Notes: generated by a model from the letters alone, not told the origin. Shown: positions 1 through 9,053, numbered from the stretch's first letter. The stretch is DNA of 64,000 nucleotides from Dyella sedimenti (GCF_022760995.1 NZ_JAKWJO010000001.1:868001-932000); one strand, 5' to 3'. A program made the numbers and translations.

Positions 1-65
1 AGGCATGAATGGCGGCAGGAGTCCCGCTCGTCCCGCGGCGGCGGAATGAGCGGGACCGCTGCCGG

Positions 66-776
66 TCACCCTTCGGGCATCTCCACCCAGCCCTCGCTGG
101 TGCGGATCTGCAGCGGTCGGAAGCGCCGCTTGTAGTCCATCTTGGGATGGCCGGCGATCCAGAAACCCAGGTACACCCAGGGCAGGCCCCGGCGCCGCGC
201 CATCGCTACCTGCTGCAGGATGGCGAAGGTGCCCAGGCCGCGCGCGGTCTCGTCCGGATCGTAGAAGGTATAGACCGCCGACAGGCCCTGCAGGCACACG
301 TCGGTGACCGCCACGCCCAGCAGGCGCGGGCCCTCGCGGAACTCCAGGAACAGGGTGGGGCTCCAGGGCGCGGTGAGGAAGCGCCGGAAATCGCTGGCGT
401 CGGCCTCGTCCATGCCGCCGCCGGGATGCCGCTGGCGCAGGTAGCGCTCGTACAGCGCATGCCGCTCGGCGTTGTAGCCGGCCATGGATTCGATCACCTG
501 CACGTTCTCATTGCGCTTGAGGCAGCGCCGCTGGGCGCGGTCCGGCGCGAACCGGGCCACGTCGATGCGGCAGGGCGTGCAGGCCCGGCAACTGCTGCAA
601 TAGGGGTAGTACAGGTGGCCGCCGGCCCGGCGGAAGCCGCGCTCCAGGGCGGGGCCGTACAACTGGTCCAGCTGCGGGGCCGCCGGGTCGATCACCAGGT
701 TCTGTGCCGTGCGCTCGGCAAAATAGCCGCAGGTGTGCGGCAGGGTCTGGAAGAGGCGGACACGGTCGGAGCGCAT
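66..776 (-). CDS. bpt: Aspartate/glutamate leucyltransferase (Bpt, ATE family)
   Basis: Bpt transfers leucine from leucyl-tRNA to proteins with N-terminal Asp or Glu, marking them for ClpS/ClpAP degradation in the cytoplasm (N-degron pathway). The 236-residue product has the arginyl-tRNA-protein transferase layout. An N-terminal Cys at residue 16 (HTCGYF) and the cluster CSSCRACTPC at residues 60-69 are the family's conserved cysteines. The C-terminal half carries the GNAT-like transferase fold with the motifs LGTFAILQQ and WVYLGFWI. Length is normal for bacterial Bpt. The next gene on this strand starts well upstream, so it is probably transcribed alone or at the end of a unit. Leucyl rather than arginyl specificity is inferred from the bacterial subfamily. 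Confidence 0.93.
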   Translation of the reverse strand: MRSDRVRLFQTLPHTCGYFAERTAQNLVIDPAAPQLDQLYGPALERGFRRAGGHLYYPYCSSCRACTPCRIDVARFAPDRAQRRCLKRNENVQVIESMAGYNAERHALYERYLRQRHPGGGMDEADASDFRRFLTAPWSPTLFLEFREGPRLLGVAVTDVCLQGLSAVYTFYDPDETARGLGTFAILQQVAMARRRGLPWVYLGFWIAGHPKMDYKRRFRPLQIRTSEGWVEMPEG

Positions 777-867
777 GGGGACGATTCTATGTCCGCCCCG
801 GCCCGTCGTGTGAGTAGGAAAAAGCCGACAAATGCCGTCAGCCGAGCCTGCTCGTGGCGTCAGGGCC

Positions 868-1260
868 TCAGATGACGCCCATATAGCGCAGCATCAGCAC
901 CACGAAGGCGCCGGCCAGGGCCAGCATGACGATGCGCCGGACCCGGTTGGCCATCCCTTTCCGCCGCATGTCCGGGGTGGCGTTGCGGGCCAGGGCCAGT
1001 TCCTCGCCATGGCGGACCACCGGCTCGATGCCCAGCTCCCTCAATGCGGCGCGAGCCCGGGTGTAGTCATCGGCCCGGGCTACCCAGACCTGGGGCCAAC
1101 TTTCCCGGTTCTCGGTGCGCTGCGAATAGCTGAAGCGCTGGTAGCTGGGCCGGTTGTAGTTGGAGCGGTTCTCGACGGAGCACTCAATGCCCTGCTCGGA
1201 CAGCAGCGCGACCACGCGGTCGATGTTTTCCTGGCGGGGCGAGGTATAGAGCTGGCGCAT
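868..1260 (-). CDS. Small membrane-anchored 'pathogenicity-like' protein (DUF2007-like)
   Basis: The 130-residue protein begins MRQLYTSPRQENIDRVVALL. Its N-terminal half has the two-strand/helix look of the DUF2007 'putative signal transducing' family, where a short alpha/beta domain reads LLSEQGIECSVEN. A single hydrophobic helix lies at about residues 108-128, ending RYMGVI, so it is probably tethered to the inner membrane by its C terminus. The reading frame stays open upstream, but the ATG at 1260 gives the natural start. Homologues in Xanthomonas and Stenotrophomonas are often called pathogenicity-like proteins, from memory; no biochemical function is known to me. It lies downstream of tesB on the same strand. 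Confidence 0.72.
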   Translation of the reverse strand: MRQLYTSPRQENIDRVVALLSEQGIECSVENRSNYNRPSYQRFSYSQRTENRESWPQVWVARADDYTRARAALRELGIEPVVRHGEELALARNATPDMRRKGMANRVRRIVMLALAGAFVVLMLRYMGVI

Positions 1261-1349
1261 GGGGAAACCTGTGTTCGTCGCCCGGAGGGCAGCCGGGCGG
1301 CGGGGCGGGCGCCCGGCGAGGGGCGATGTTACTACGCTGCCCCGGCGGG

Positions 1350-2213
1350 TCAGCTGCGCAGGCGGATCAGTCCTTCCTGGGCGGTCGAGGCCACCAGCCG
1401 CCCGTCCTGGGCGAAGATCTGGCCACGCGCCAGGCCGCGCGCGCCCTGCGCGGTCGGGCTGTCGAAGGAGTACAGCAGCCATTCGTCCACCCGGAGCGGA
1501 CGATGGAACCATAGCGCATGGTCCAGGCTGGCCATCTGCACGTTGTGCGTGTAGTAGGAAATGCCGTGCGGCAGCGTGGCCGTGCCGATCAGGTTGAAGT
1601 CCGAGGCATAGGCCAGCAGGGAACGGTGCAGCGCGGGCGAATCGCCCACCGGCGCGCTCAGCCGGAACCAGATGTGCTGGTAGGGCGGCCGCTTGACCGG
1701 GTGCAGCTTGTCTTGCGGCCACACGTGGCGGAACTCGAACGGCGCATCCACACCCAGCCAGCGCTGCAGCTTCTCCGGCAGCTTGGCCAACTGTTCCGGC
1801 GGCAGCGGCTGCATCGGCTCGATGTCCTCGGGCCTGGGCACTTCGGGCATGGATATCTGGTGCTCGAAGCCGGTTTCCGGCACCTGGAACGAGATCGAGC
1901 CGTTCAGGATCGGCTGGCCATGCTGGATCGCCACCACGCGGCGCGAGGAGAAGGTGCCGCCGTCGCGGGTGCGCTCCACGCTGTAGACGATGGGGGCGTT
2001 GATGTCGCCGGCGCGCAGGAAGTAGGCGTGCAGCGAATGCGCCTCCCGCGTGGGTTCCACCGTGCGCTGCGCGGCCGCCAGGGCCTGTCCCAGCACCTGG
2101 CCGCCGAACACGAAATGGGTGCCGATGTCCCGGCTCTGGCCGCGGAACAGGTTGTCTTCCAGCCGTTCCAGTTCCAGCAGGTCGATGAGTTCGCGGACGT
2201 GGGTTTCCGTCAT
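1350..2213 (-). CDS. tesB: Acyl-CoA thioesterase II (TesB)
   Basis: TesB hydrolyses medium- and long-chain acyl-CoA to free fatty acid and CoA in the cytoplasm. The 287-residue protein has the double-hotdog length of E. coli TesB. Recognisable segments are the N-terminal LLELERLEDNLFRGQS, the first hotdog with FGGQVLGQALAAA, and the second with LLAYASDFNLIGTATLPHG and SLDHALWFHRP. The latter holds the catalytic Asp region of the family. The start is the ATG at 2213 (MTETHVRELIDLLELE); the open frame continues upstream but would add a low-complexity extension. It is 55 bp downstream of the AmpD-like gene on the same strand. Confidence 0.93.
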   Translation of the reverse strand: MTETHVRELIDLLELERLEDNLFRGQSRDIGTHFVFGGQVLGQALAAAQRTVEPTREAHSLHAYFLRAGDINAPIVYSVERTRDGGTFSSRRVVAIQHGQPILNGSISFQVPETGFEHQISMPEVPRPEDIEPMQPLPPEQLAKLPEKLQRWLGVDAPFEFRHVWPQDKLHPVKRPPYQHIWFRLSAPVGDSPALHRSLLAYASDFNLIGTATLPHGISYYTHNVQMASLDHALWFHRPLRVDEWLLYSFDSPTAQGARGLARGQIFAQDGRLVASTAQEGLIRLRS

Positions 2214-2268
2214 GGGAGTGCGTGCAGGCGAAGGAGGCCGGCGATTATAGCCGGCGTCCCCCGGCGCA

Positions 2269-2832
2269 TCAGCGGCCGTCACGGGTCCGCACCAGGCCGC
2301 TGCCCTCCAGTACCTCGGCCCAGGGGAACAGCGGGCCGGGGTCGAGCTTGCGCGGCACCTCCACCGAGGGATCGTCGGTGGAGGGCAGGCGGGCGGTGTC
2401 CAGGTCCTCGTGGCCGGCGATCCGGCGCAGGTTCGGGTGCTCGCGCCTGAGTTCGCCCAGCAGGGCGTCCAGCGCATCGAGCTGGGCAAGGGTGTACGGC
2501 TCGGTCATGGTCTGGTGGCGCGAATCCCACCAGTGAGGGTAGCGGCCCAGGTTCACCAGCTCGATGCCGATGGAGTTGGGGTTGTGGCCGCGCACGTGGT
2601 TGGCGACCCGCGTGCCGGGCACGTACCGGTAAACGCTGCCGTCGCGGTCGATGTAGAAGTGCCCACTGGCGCCGGCCCCGCTGTCATAAAGCACCCGCTC
2701 GCCGTACTCGCGCGCCATCGCGAGGTCGGGTAGTTCGGTACAGTGGATCACCACCATGTCCACCGCTTCGGCTGGCCGCTCGGGCAGCAGGGAAACGTAG
2801 GGCAGGGGCTGGTCGACGATGTTCAGGGGCAT
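2269..2832 (-). CDS. N-acetylmuramoyl-L-alanine amidase, Amidase_2 (AmpD/AmiD-like)
   Basis: This 187-residue protein is a zinc amidase that cleaves the bond between MurNAc (or anhydro-MurNAc) and L-Ala of peptidoglycan. The Amidase_2 fold is clear: MVVIHCTE carries the first zinc His, GHFYIDRDGSVYRYV is the core strand region, and NSIGIELVNLGRYP contains the conserved Glu-bearing strand. RIAGHEDLDTAR followed later by RKLDPGPLFPW supplies the second metal His and the typical Lys/Asp pair. No signal peptide is seen, which favours a cytoplasmic AmpD-like recycling enzyme over an exported AmiD. It is divergent from the hydrolase gene at 2912. Confidence 0.85.
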   Translation of the reverse strand: MPLNIVDQPLPYVSLLPERPAEAVDMVVIHCTELPDLAMAREYGERVLYDSGAGASGHFYIDRDGSVYRYVPGTRVANHVRGHNPNSIGIELVNLGRYPHWWDSRHQTMTEPYTLAQLDALDALLGELRREHPNLRRIAGHEDLDTARLPSTDDPSVEVPRKLDPGPLFPWAEVLEGSGLVRTRDGR

Positions 2833-2911
2833 GACCAGCAGTCTATCCGGCGTGCCTCGAGACGTCGCCTGTTACGATGCGCGGCCTTACAGATGTCGTT
2901 CGGAGACCGCG

Positions 2912-3439
2912 ATGGGCGGCCAGATCATTCTTTCGCATGGGTCGGATTCCGGTCCGGACGCCACCAAGGTCAGCGTGCTGGCGGCCTTCGCCGAATCGCT
3001 GGGCTGGCAGACCCAGCGCCCCGATTACCGCAGCGACGACCTGCCGGGCTACGCCGGCGCGGTTGATCCGCGCATCCGGCGGCTGGTGGCCGCCATCGAT
3101 ACGCTGGATGTGCCGCCGGTGCTGGTCGGCTCCAGCATGGGCGCGTTCGTGTCCGGGCTCGCGTCCCTGCAGCGGCCGGTGGCGGGCCTGTTCCTGCTCG
3201 CCACGCCCAGCGAGATTCCCGGTTATCGCCAGGCGTTCGATCTGCCCGAAGGCGTGCCCAGCCTGCTCTACCATGGCTGGCGCGACGACGTCTGCCCGCC
3301 CGAGGGCGTGATCGCCTTCGCCGCGCGCCGCCGCCTGCCGCTGATCATGGTGGACGACGACCATCGCCTGGGCGGCAGCGTGGAGCGCATCGTCGAGCAG
3401 TTCGGGCTGTTCCTGGCTCAACTGGCGCCGGCGGCATGA
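2912..3439 (+). CDS. Alpha/beta-hydrolase family protein (YqiA/esterase-like)
   Basis: The 175-residue protein is a minimal alpha/beta hydrolase. The N-terminal strand and oxyanion region reads IILSHGSDSGPDATK, and the nucleophile elbow GSSMGA (GxSxG) lies at about residues 75-80. DDVCPPEGV holds the likely acid and DDDHRLGG the catalytic His. The ATG at 2912 is preceded by CGGAGA. Earlier in-frame ATGs at 2819 would add a non-conserved extension. The stop overlaps the start of rlmKL by 4 bp, so the two are probably co-transcribed and translationally coupled. The substrate is unknown. Confidence 0.82.
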   Translation: MGGQIILSHGSDSGPDATKVSVLAAFAESLGWQTQRPDYRSDDLPGYAGAVDPRIRRLVAAIDTLDVPPVLVGSSMGAFVSGLASLQRPVAGLFLLATPSEIPGYRQAFDLPEGVPSLLYHGWRDDVCPPEGVIAFAARRRLPLIMVDDDHRLGGSVERIVEQFGLFLAQLAPAA

Positions 3440-5631
3440 GCGCCTTCTTCGCCACCTGCCCCAAGGGCCTGGAATACCTGCTGCGCGACGAACTGGCCGC
3501 GCTGGGCGCCGAGGACGTGCGCGAGGCGCTGGCCGGCGTGCATTTCGCCGGCTCGCTGGAGACTGCCTACCGCGCCTGCCTGTGGTCGCGCTTGGCCAGC
3601 CGCGTGCTGATGCCGCTGGCCGAGTTCGACGCGGCCACCGACGAGGCGCTGTACGCGGGCGTGCAGTCCATCGACTGGTCGCAACACCTCGCCGCCCACG
3701 GCACCCTGGCGGTGGACGCGGTGACGGCGCAGAGCCGGCTCACCCACAGCCAGTTCATCGCCCAGCGCGTGAAGGACGCGGTGGTGGACCAGTTCCGCCA
3801 GCGCGAAGGCTCGCGGCCCGGCGTGGATACCGACGAGCCCGACGTGCGGCTCAACCTGCGCCTGCGCCGCGATCGCGCCACGTTGTCGTTGGACCTGTCC
3901 GGTTCGCCGCTGCACCGCCGCGGCTGGCGTGAACTGCAAGGCGAGGCGCCGCTGAAGGAGAACCTCGCCGCCGCCATGCTGCTGCGCGCGCGCTGGCCGG
4001 AGATCTACGCCGAGGGCGGCGCACTGCTCGATCCCATGTGCGGCTCGGGCACGCTGCTGGTCGAGGGCGCATGGATGGCGGCCGACGTGGCGCCGGGCCT
4101 GCACCGCGAGTACTACGGTTTCCTGGGCTGGGCGCGGCACGACATCGCGCTGTGGCGCCGCCTGCTGGAGGAGGCCCGCCAGCGCGCCGAGGCCGGCCTG
4201 CGTTCGCTGCGCGCCTGCTTCTTCGGCAGCGATGCCGATCCGCGCATGGTGCAGACCGCCAAGCGCAACGCCCAGGAAGCGGGCGTGGCCGGCTTCCTCA
4301 CCCTGGACCGGCACGACGCCACCCACGTGTCGCCGCCGCCGGGCTACGCGCGCGGCCTGGTCATCACCAATCCGCCCTACGGCGAACGCCTGGGCGACCG
4401 CGCCGAGCTGCCACGCCTGTACCGGGCGCTGGGCGAGGCGCTGCGTGAACGCTTCGCCGGCTGGCGGGCGGCGGTGCTGGCCGGCGACGCGGAGCTCGGG
4501 CACGCCATGCCGCTGCGGGCGGAGAAGAAATACACGCTCTACAACGGCGCGCTGGAAACCCAGCTGCTGGTGTTCGAGCTGCACGCGCGCAGCGAAGCCC
4601 CGCGTGAGGCCAGGCCGCTCTCGGAAGGCGCGCAGATGCTGCGCAACCGGCTGGAGAAGAACCTGCGCCACCTGCGCAAACGCCTGGCGCGCGAGGGCAT
4701 CCATTGCTGGCGTGCCTACGACCAGGACCTACCCGAGTACGCGGCCGCCATCGACGTCTACGCCCGGGTGGACGGCGAGCCCTGGCTGCACGTCCAGGAA
4801 TACCGCGCCCCGGCGGAGATTCCCGCCGAGACCGCGCGCCAGCGCCTGCGCGAGATCGTGCGCGTGGCCGGCGAGGTGTTCGGCGTGCCCCGCGAGCGCA
4901 TCGCGCTGAAGACGCGCGAGCGTGGCAAGGGCGGCTCCAAGTACGGCCAGTTGGACCAGCGCGGCGAGTTCATCGAGGTCGAGGAAGGCGGCCTGCGCTT
5001 CCTGGTCAACCTGACCGACTACCTGGACACCGGCCTGTTCCTCGACCACCGGCTGGTGCGGCAGAAGCTGCGCGGGCTGGCCGAGGGCCGGCGCTTCCTC
5101 AACCTGTTCGCCTATACCGCCACGGCCAGCGTCTACGCGGCGGCCGGCGGGGCGCGCGACACCACCAGCGTGGACCTGTCGGGCACCTACCTGGACTGGG
5201 CCTCGCGCAACCTGTCGCTGAATGGCTTCGCCGGCAGCCAGCACCGCCTGGTGCAGGCGGATGCGATGGCCTTCCTGAAGCAGGACCGGGAGCGCTACGG
5301 ACTGATCTACGTCGACCCGCCGACCTTCTCCAACTCCAAGCGGGCGGAGGACTTCGACGTGCAGCGCGACCATGCGGCCCTGCTGCTGGCTTGCGCCGAG
5401 CATCTGGCGCAGGATGGAGTTATCGTGTTTTCCAACAATTTCCGCCGCTTCAAGCTGGATCGTGAGGCGCTGGACGAACGGTTCAGCATCGAGGACTGGA
5501 GCACGGCCAGCATCCCGTTCGACTTCGCCCGGCGGGCCGACATCCATGGCTGCTGGCTGCTGCGCTTCCACCCCCAGGCATCGCCCTGGATGGAGAGTGT
5601 GAACCATGTCCGCAAGCAGGCTAAACGTTGA
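3436..5631 (+). CDS. rlmL: Bifunctional 23S rRNA methyltransferase RlmKL (m2G2445 and m7G2069)
   Basis: The 731-residue protein joins two SAM-dependent methyltransferases that modify 23S rRNA during 50S assembly. The N-terminal THUMP region starts FFATCPKGLEYLLRDELAAL. The first catalytic domain has DPMCGSGTLLVEGAW and the N2-guanine methylase motif ITNPPYGERLG (RlmL). The C-terminal half has LNLFAYTATASVYAA, the SAM-binding loop, and the catalytic motif YVDPPTFSNSK of RlmK. Length is slightly above the E. coli protein (about 702). The start ATG overlaps the stop of the preceding hydrolase gene by 4 bp. Confidence 0.97.
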   Translation: MSAFFATCPKGLEYLLRDELAALGAEDVREALAGVHFAGSLETAYRACLWSRLASRVLMPLAEFDAATDEALYAGVQSIDWSQHLAAHGTLAVDAVTAQSRLTHSQFIAQRVKDAVVDQFRQREGSRPGVDTDEPDVRLNLRLRRDRATLSLDLSGSPLHRRGWRELQGEAPLKENLAAAMLLRARWPEIYAEGGALLDPMCGSGTLLVEGAWMAADVAPGLHREYYGFLGWARHDIALWRRLLEEARQRAEAGLRSLRACFFGSDADPRMVQTAKRNAQEAGVAGFLTLDRHDATHVSPPPGYARGLVITNPPYGERLGDRAELPRLYRALGEALRERFAGWRAAVLAGDAELGHAMPLRAEKKYTLYNGALETQLLVFELHARSEAPREARPLSEGAQMLRNRLEKNLRHLRKRLAREGIHCWRAYDQDLPEYAAAIDVYARVDGEPWLHVQEYRAPAEIPAETARQRLREIVRVAGEVFGVPRERIALKTRERGKGGSKYGQLDQRGEFIEVEEGGLRFLVNLTDYLDTGLFLDHRLVRQKLRGLAEGRRFLNLFAYTATASVYAAAGGARDTTSVDLSGTYLDWASRNLSLNGFAGSQHRLVQADAMAFLKQDRERYGLIYVDPPTFSNSKRAEDFDVQRDHAALLLACAEHLAQDGVIVFSNNFRRFKLDREALDERFSIEDWSTASIPFDFARRADIHGCWLLRFHPQASPWMESVNHVRKQAKR

Positions 5632-5763
5632 GTGAAAAAGGCCGTTCCACTCAGTGCCGATTCAGCGCAAAAGTCAGAGCATGGATCCCGGCAAAGAGCG
5701 ACAGAAGGCAACCCTACCCATAGCCCTTCTGCCGGAATCAAGCCTCCCTTGGGAGACATTCAT

Positions 5764-6099
5764 ATGAACAAGACAAAGGTTTCCACCGTCAAGCGCGTCG
5801 CCCTGGCTGCCGCCATGCTGGTCGGCTGCGTGGCGGTCGCCCCTGCCTTCGCTGGCCATGTGAGCCTGAACGTCGGCATCGGCCTGCCGGTGGTAGGCGC
5901 GGGCTACTACGCCCCGGCCCCGGTGGTCTACGCCCCGCCGCCGCCGGTCGTGTACGCGCCGGCTCCGGTCGTGTATGGCCCGGCCCCAGTGGTCTATGGC
6001 CCGGCCGTGGGCGCCACGGTCGTGGTAGGCGGCCATCCGGGCTACTACCATCGCGGCGGTTATTACTATCGCGGCGGCTATCGCTACTACGGCCACTGA
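5764..6099 (+). CDS. Secreted Pro/Tyr/Gly-rich repeat protein
   Basis: The 111-residue product has a clear Sec signal peptide (MNKTKVSTVKRVALAAAML, cleavage near APAFAG). The mature part consists of short repeats of the type VVYAPPP, VVYAPAP and VVYGPAP, then a Tyr/Arg/Gly-rich tail (GGYYYRGGYRYYGH). Such proteins are common in Xanthomonadaceae and probably sit in the periplasm or at the surface; no function is established. The ATG at 5764 is chosen because GGGAGAC lies just upstream and the signal peptide begins there. The open frame extends back to the rlmKL stop but looks non-coding. A strong hairpin terminator follows. Confidence 0.78.
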   Translation: MNKTKVSTVKRVALAAAMLVGCVAVAPAFAGHVSLNVGIGLPVVGAGYYAPAPVVYAPPPPVVYAPAPVVYGPAPVVYGPAVGATVVVGGHPGYYHRGGYYYRGGYRYYGH

Positions 6100-6122
6100 G
6101 CGCCATAGCGGCCAGGTACGCA

Positions 6123-6150
6123 ACGAAGCCCGGCATTGGCCGGGCTTCGT
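6123..6150. terminator. Bidirectional hairpin terminator between convergent genes
   Basis: Perfect 11-bp arms (ACGAAGCCCGG / CCGGGCTTCGT) enclose a 6-nt loop, followed by CGTTT on the plus strand and a G/T-containing stretch on the other. It lies between the convergent P/Y-rich protein gene and the gene ending at 6161, the expected place for a shared intrinsic terminator. Confidence 0.75.
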
Positions 6151-6160
6151 CGTTTCCGGG

Positions 6161-6589
6161 TCATGGCTGGGTGCCATGCCGGGTGGCCTTGGCACTCAGC
6201 CGGTCAAACCGGGCCTTGTCGATTTTGGCGACGGACTGGACGGGGCAAGGGGCCTGGTCACGCGAGGCGACGGTTTCGCCGGCCTCGCCGCACAGGGCGC
6301 CCATGCCCACCGTCCGGTTGGACGGGTTGGCCTGGAAGCGCAGGCTTTGCCCGATGCCCAGGCGGGGGCATCGCGTCCGCAGTTTGACCAGGTAGCGATT
6401 CGGGCCGGTGCGTGCGATGACGGTATGCGGATCGACCACATGCCATTCGTTGATGCGGTCGGGCCGCAGGCATTCGCTCACGGGCCGCAGTGGCGTGTAG
6501 GCCGGCGGGCGGGGCGGGGTGGCGGCAAGGCCCGGTGAGGCAGCCGCGGGCAGCAGGACGGCAAGCAGAAGGGCGGTCATGGACTTCAT
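6161..6589 (-). CDS. Exported small protein, DUF6491-like
   Basis: The 142-residue product has a Sec signal peptide (MKSMTALLLAVLLPAAASPG) and a compact mature domain. That domain contains the segment RINEWHVVDPHTVIARTG, a paired Cys pattern (LRTRCPRLGIG, GALCGEAGE) and PCPVQSVAKIDKARFDRL. This pattern (INxWxVVDxxTVI, NRYLVKL) matches the DUF6491 family of proteobacterial exported proteins, whose role is unknown. The ATG at 6589 has a good ribosome site (AGGTGA). It appears to be a single-gene unit sharing a terminator with the convergent gene. Confidence 0.72.
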   Translation of the reverse strand: MKSMTALLLAVLLPAAASPGLAATPPRPPAYTPLRPVSECLRPDRINEWHVVDPHTVIARTGPNRYLVKLRTRCPRLGIGQSLRFQANPSNRTVGMGALCGEAGETVASRDQAPCPVQSVAKIDKARFDRLSAKATRHGTQP

Positions 6590-6804
6590 GGCAGTCACCT
6601 CGCTGGAAGCGGGATCATCCCATATCAAAGCCAGGCGTGGCGGCGCCACGCGTGGCGCTGTCAAGCATTCGCCATCGCCGCATCACACGATGTGAACGCT
6701 TGCTGCGGCATGGTGGCCGGCATGTTGCCGAGTGACGCCCCAGATAAGAAAAACCCGGCCGCCCTCGATGGAGGCAATGCCGGTCCGCCGCGCCGGAGGC
6801 GGCA

Positions 6805-8058
6805 ATGAGCTTCGCGCAATCGGCCGTGCAAGCCGAGGCGCTGGTTCTGCGATTCCGGCAAGTCCGCTCCCGCAGCGTGGCGTTGTGCGCGCCGCTGAGC
6901 GCCGAAGACATGATGGTGCAGTCCATGCCCGACGCCAGCCCGGCGAAGTGGCACCTGGCGCATACCACGTGGTTCTTCGAGCAGTTCGTACTGGCGCGCG
7001 ATGCGGCCTACCGGCCGCCGCATCCGGAATGGCATTACCTGTTCAATTCCTACTACCAGTCCGTGGGACCGATGCATGCGCGCCCGCGGCGCGGCCTGCT
7101 GTCGCGGCCTGGCGTCGACCAGATCCTGGACTACCGCGACCGCATCGACGACGCGGTGGGCGAATGGCTGGAACGCGGCATGGACGGCGCCACCCGCGCG
7201 ATCGTCGAGCTGGGCCTGCACCACGAGCAGCAGCACCAGGAATTGCTGCTCACCGACATCAAGCATGCGCTGGCTTCCCATCCCTTGCTGCCCGCCTATG
7301 CCGGACCACCGGCCGCGGCGGCCGCGACGGCCGTCGCGCCCTTGGATTTCATCGCGGGTCGCGAGGGCATCGTCGAGATCGGCCATGGCGGCAACGGCTT
7401 CGCCTTCGACAACGAGTTGCCCCGGCACCACGCGCTGTTGTCGCCCCATGCGCTGGCGAACCGGTTGGTGACCAATGCGGAATACGCCGCCTTCGTGCAT
7501 GACGGCGGCTACCGCGAGCCGTCGCTGTGGCTGTCCGATGGCTGGGACATCGTGTGCCGCGAGCAATGGCAACGACCGCTGTACTGGCAGGACGATCTCG
7601 CCAGCGAGTTCACGCTGGCCGGCGTGCAGCCGATCGATCCGCATGCGCCGGTGTGCCACGTCAGCTACTACGAGGCCGACGCTTTCGCGCGCTGGGCCGA
7701 TGCCCGGCTGCCGACCGAGGCGGAGTGGGAGAGCGCCGCCTCGCCGCTGCCGGTCGAAGGCCATCTGCTCGATGACCAGGTACCGTGCCCGCGCCCGGCG
7801 CCGTCGCGGCCGGGCCTGCTGCAGATGTACGGCGACGTGTGGGAGTGGACCGCCTCGCCCTATGTCAGCTATCCCGGCTTCCGCCCGTTGGCGGGGGCGC
7901 TGGGCGAATACAACGGCAAGTTCATGTGCGGACAGTGGGTGTTGCGCGGCGGTTCGTGCGCCACGCCGCGCGGCCATATCCGCGCAAGCTACCGGAATTT
8001 CTTTCCTCCCCATGCGCGCTGGCAGTTCATGGGGATACGTTTGGGGCAGGACCGATGA
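6805..8058 (+). CDS. egtB: Ergothioneine biosynthesis sulfoxide synthase EgtB
   Basis: EgtB is a non-heme iron enzyme. It joins trimethylhistidine (hercynine) to gamma-glutamylcysteine or cysteine with O2 to make the sulfoxide precursor of ergothioneine. The 417-residue protein has an N-terminal DinB-like domain carrying the iron-binding HX3HXE motif (HEQQHQE, His140/His144/Glu146), with another His around 50-53 (KWHLAHTTWFF). The C-terminal part is an FGE-sulfatase domain with RLPTEAEWE, GDVWEWTASPY and LRGGSCATP. GGAGG precedes the ATG. The stop overlaps egtD by 4 bp, so they form an operon. No egtA, egtC or egtE lies nearby. Confidence 0.95.
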   Translation: MSFAQSAVQAEALVLRFRQVRSRSVALCAPLSAEDMMVQSMPDASPAKWHLAHTTWFFEQFVLARDAAYRPPHPEWHYLFNSYYQSVGPMHARPRRGLLSRPGVDQILDYRDRIDDAVGEWLERGMDGATRAIVELGLHHEQQHQELLLTDIKHALASHPLLPAYAGPPAAAAATAVAPLDFIAGREGIVEIGHGGNGFAFDNELPRHHALLSPHALANRLVTNAEYAAFVHDGGYREPSLWLSDGWDIVCREQWQRPLYWQDDLASEFTLAGVQPIDPHAPVCHVSYYEADAFARWADARLPTEAEWESAASPLPVEGHLLDDQVPCPRPAPSRPGLLQMYGDVWEWTASPYVSYPGFRPLAGALGEYNGKFMCGQWVLRGGSCATPRGHIRASYRNFFPPHARWQFMGIRLGQDR

Positions 8059-9041
8059 ATGTGCAAGCCTACGACCTCCGCGACGACGACCGCCGCCCAC
8101 CCGTCGACGACCTGACCGGCATCGTGCAGCGAGGTCTGCGCCTGAAGCCCAAGCGGCTGCCGTCCTGGCTGTTCTACGACGAACGCGGCTCCCGGCTGTT
8201 CGAGACGATCTGCGAGCAGCCGGAGTACTACCTGACCCGCTGCGAGGTCGCGCTGATGGCGCGGCACGCCGCCGACATGGCCGACGTGCTCGGCGAGGAA
8301 GTGCGCCTGGTGGAATACGGCAGCGGCAATGCGGTGAAGACGCGCATGCTGTTGCAGCACCTGCACGCGCCGGTGGCCTACGTGCCGGTGGAGATTTCAC
8401 CCGAGCCGCTGCGCCGCTGCATGCGCGACCTGGCCGAGCATTTTCCCGGCCTGACGGTACAGCCGCACCTGGGCGACTTCACCCGTCCGTTGCGCTTGCC
8501 CATTCCGCCGCGCGCGTCGCGCCGTACCGTGGTGTACTTCCCCGGGTCCACCATCGGCAATTTCGAGACGCGCGAGGCCGCCGAGCTGCTGCGCAAGATG
8601 CGCAACGAGATGGGCGACGGCGGCGGCATCCTGATCGGCGCCGACCTGAAGAAGGATGCGGCCACGATCGAGGCGGCCTACAACGACCGCGCCGGCGTCA
8701 CCGCCGAGTTCACGCTGAACATGCTGGTGCGCCTGAACCGCGAGATCGGCAGCGACTTCGACCTGGGCGCCTTCCGCCATCGGGCGCATTACAACACCAT
8801 GGCCGGCCGCATCGAGACCTTCCTGGTCAGCACCCGCGAGCAGAGGGTGCGCGTGGGCCGCTTGCAGGTGCCGTTCGGCATGGAGGAAGCCATGCAGGTC
8901 GAATACAGCTGCAAGTACTCGCACGAGGATTTCGACGCGCTGGCTGGCAAGGCGGGGCTCGAGGTGGCGCGCGCCTGGACCGATCCCGAGGCGATGTTCG
9001 CGGTGTACTACCTGGTGCGCGCTGGATCGTTGCGGCACTGA
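8055..9041 (+). CDS. egtD: L-histidine N(alpha)-methyltransferase EgtD
   Basis: EgtD methylates histidine three times with SAM to give hercynine, the first committed step of ergothioneine synthesis. The 328-residue protein has the family features PSWLFYDERGSRLFE, the SAM-binding loop EYGSGNAVKT (about residues 87-96), VYFPGSTIGNF and FGMEEAMQVEYSCKY. The ATG lies in an ATGA overlap with egtB. It converges with the downstream antiporter gene, whose end is only 13 bp away. Confidence 0.95.
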   Translation: MNVQAYDLRDDDRRPPVDDLTGIVQRGLRLKPKRLPSWLFYDERGSRLFETICEQPEYYLTRCEVALMARHAADMADVLGEEVRLVEYGSGNAVKTRMLLQHLHAPVAYVPVEISPEPLRRCMRDLAEHFPGLTVQPHLGDFTRPLRLPIPPRASRRTVVYFPGSTIGNFETREAAELLRKMRNEMGDGGGILIGADLKKDAATIEAAYNDRAGVTAEFTLNMLVRLNREIGSDFDLGAFRHRAHYNTMAGRIETFLVSTREQRVRVGRLQVPFGMEEAMQVEYSCKYSHEDFDALAGKAGLEVARAWTDPEAMFAVYYLVRAGSLRH

Positions 9042-9053
9042 CCGCGGCGTGCC

